Origin: Anaerolineae bacterium
Lineage (GTDB): Bacteria > Chloroflexota > Anaerolineae > Anaerolineales > Villigracilaceae
Assembly (NCBI GenBank): GCA_003524705.1
Contig: DQGV01000280.1
Coordinates: 1 to 14,246, forward strand
DNA length: 14,246 nt
Direction of reading: 5' to 3'
In this document: piece by piece, positions 13,647-14,246 of the stretch
Position numbering within the stretch: position 1 is the stretch's first letter
Layout of the letters: each line of letters opens with the position of its first letter
Position numbers and translations under genes: made by a program
The notes under the pieces: generated by a model
Told to the model about the DNA's origin: nothing
Seen by the model: the letters and a program-made list of their open reading frames with translations, nothing else
Databases searched by the model: none

Positions 13647-14246
13647 TTACTTACTTGACCATCTTGCATACACCGCCTGTGACAACAACCGATTTGCACT
13701 TTTTTCGCGCGTCACCAATTCACCACTTTCAACATCCCCTTTATATTTTTTCATCATCTCATCCACGGCTTGGGCGACGTGAATCGCAGAAGCACGTACG
13801 GCATAAACTGTCACAATTATAAACAAAGGTTTATCACTTAAACATTGTCGGCACATTTCTAACAAACTAGGCAATGATTTATATACTTCCCACACTTCAC
13901 CTTTGGGTCCGCGCCCAAATTTTGGCGGGTCTAAAATGATGCCATCATATTTGACTCCGCGTTTTATTTCGCGTTGCACATACTTCACCGCATCTTCCAC
14001 AATCCAACGTATCGGCTTATCACTCAAACCAGATAATTCTTGATTCTCGCGTGCCCAAGCCACTGATTTTTTGGATGCATCCACATGTGTTACAGATGCT
14101 CCAGCCGAGGCGGCGGCTAAACTCGCCAAGCCAGTGTAGCCAAATAAATTAAGAATGTTGGGGCTAGTCGTCTGTTGACGAATTGAATCAACCATAAAGT
14201 CCCAGTGTGAAGCGACTTCGGGGAAAACGCCGAGGTGACGACCTGG
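13647..14246 (-). CDS. RlmI-like (COG1092) SAM-dependent methyltransferase, 5' truncated
   Basis: Class I Rossmann methyltransferase of the COG1092 group, which includes the 23S rRNA m5C methyltransferase RlmI. The frame stays open to the right edge (PGRHLGVFPEV... before the first Met at 14195), so the N-terminus is missing; 199 residues are visible. The motif I region is LNLFGYTGLASLAAASAGA, then THVDASKKSVAWARENQ (motif II, acidic Asp for SAM ribose), IVEDAVKYV (motif III) and YDGIILDPPKFGRG (motif IV, DPPK) as in RlmI-type enzymes. The visible part resembles the shorter form without an N-terminal PUA domain, but the cut prevents a check. The substrate is probably rRNA; this is inferred from the family only. 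It converges with the restriction endonuclease with 1 nt between the stops. Confidence 0.88.
   Translation of the reverse strand, partial: PGRHLGVFPEVASHWDFMVDSIRQQTTSPNILNLFGYTGLASLAAASAGASVTHVDASKKSVAWARENQELSGLSDKPIRWIVEDAVKYVQREIKRGVKYDGIILDPPKFGRGPKGEVWEVYKSLPSLLEMCRQCLSDKPLFIIVTVYAVRASAIHVAQAVDEMMKKYKGDVESGELVTREKSANRLLSQAVYARWSSK

Overview
The window looks like chromosomal DNA from a moderately AT-rich bacterium. The gene types suggest Chloroflexota, perhaps Anaerolineae: lipoprotein-type efflux adaptors instead of inner-membrane adaptors with a TolC partner, a MelA-like GH4 enzyme, and two membrane proteins of a kind I associate with that phylum. This is an inference from gene content. 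There is no rRNA, tRNA or marker gene here to settle it.

Layout. (1) Positions 1-4608 (+) are one tight transport operon: a 5'-truncated FtsX/MacB-type permease, a second complete permease, the ABC ATPase, and two related lipoprotein adaptors of the HlyD/MacA type. A strong bidirectional hairpin ends it. (2) 4647-5313 (-) is a secreted lipoprotein gene broken by an exact 52-bp-period tandem duplication just after its lipobox. Removing one copy restores a clean 204-aa lipoprotein. (3) 5436-6821 (+) is a GH4 NAD/Mn-dependent glycosidase resembling MelA. (4) 6822-7209 is a 388-bp AT-rich gap with a terminator, a 9-bp repeat array, a plausible promoter and two dyads in the leader of the next gene. 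(5) 7210-8232 (+) is a D-Ala-D-Ala-ligase-like ATP-grasp enzyme with a very basic C-terminal tail. (6) 8306-9454 (-) is galactokinase, divergent from (7) 9481-11982 (+), two membrane proteins of unknown function. The first of these has a Vps62/DUF946-like H-x-G-D-W-E domain. (8) 12040-13645 (+) is a two-gene type II restriction-modification module: a beta-class amino-methyltransferase overlapping an EcoO109I-like endonuclease. (9) 13647 to the window edge (-) is an RlmI-like (COG1092) methyltransferase, 5' truncated.

How genes work together. The permease pair, ATPase and adaptor pair probably form one efflux or lipoprotein-handling machine. GH4 and GalK could act in sequence (release of galactose, then phosphorylation), but they are not in one operon. 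The methyltransferase and nuclease are a self-contained defence module with lower GC than the left part of the window. I found no CRISPR array, insertion sequence, tRNA or rRNA. The points most worth a second look are the frameshifting duplication, the structured leader of the ATP-grasp gene, the overlapping divergent promoters at galK, and the uncharacterised membrane-protein pair.
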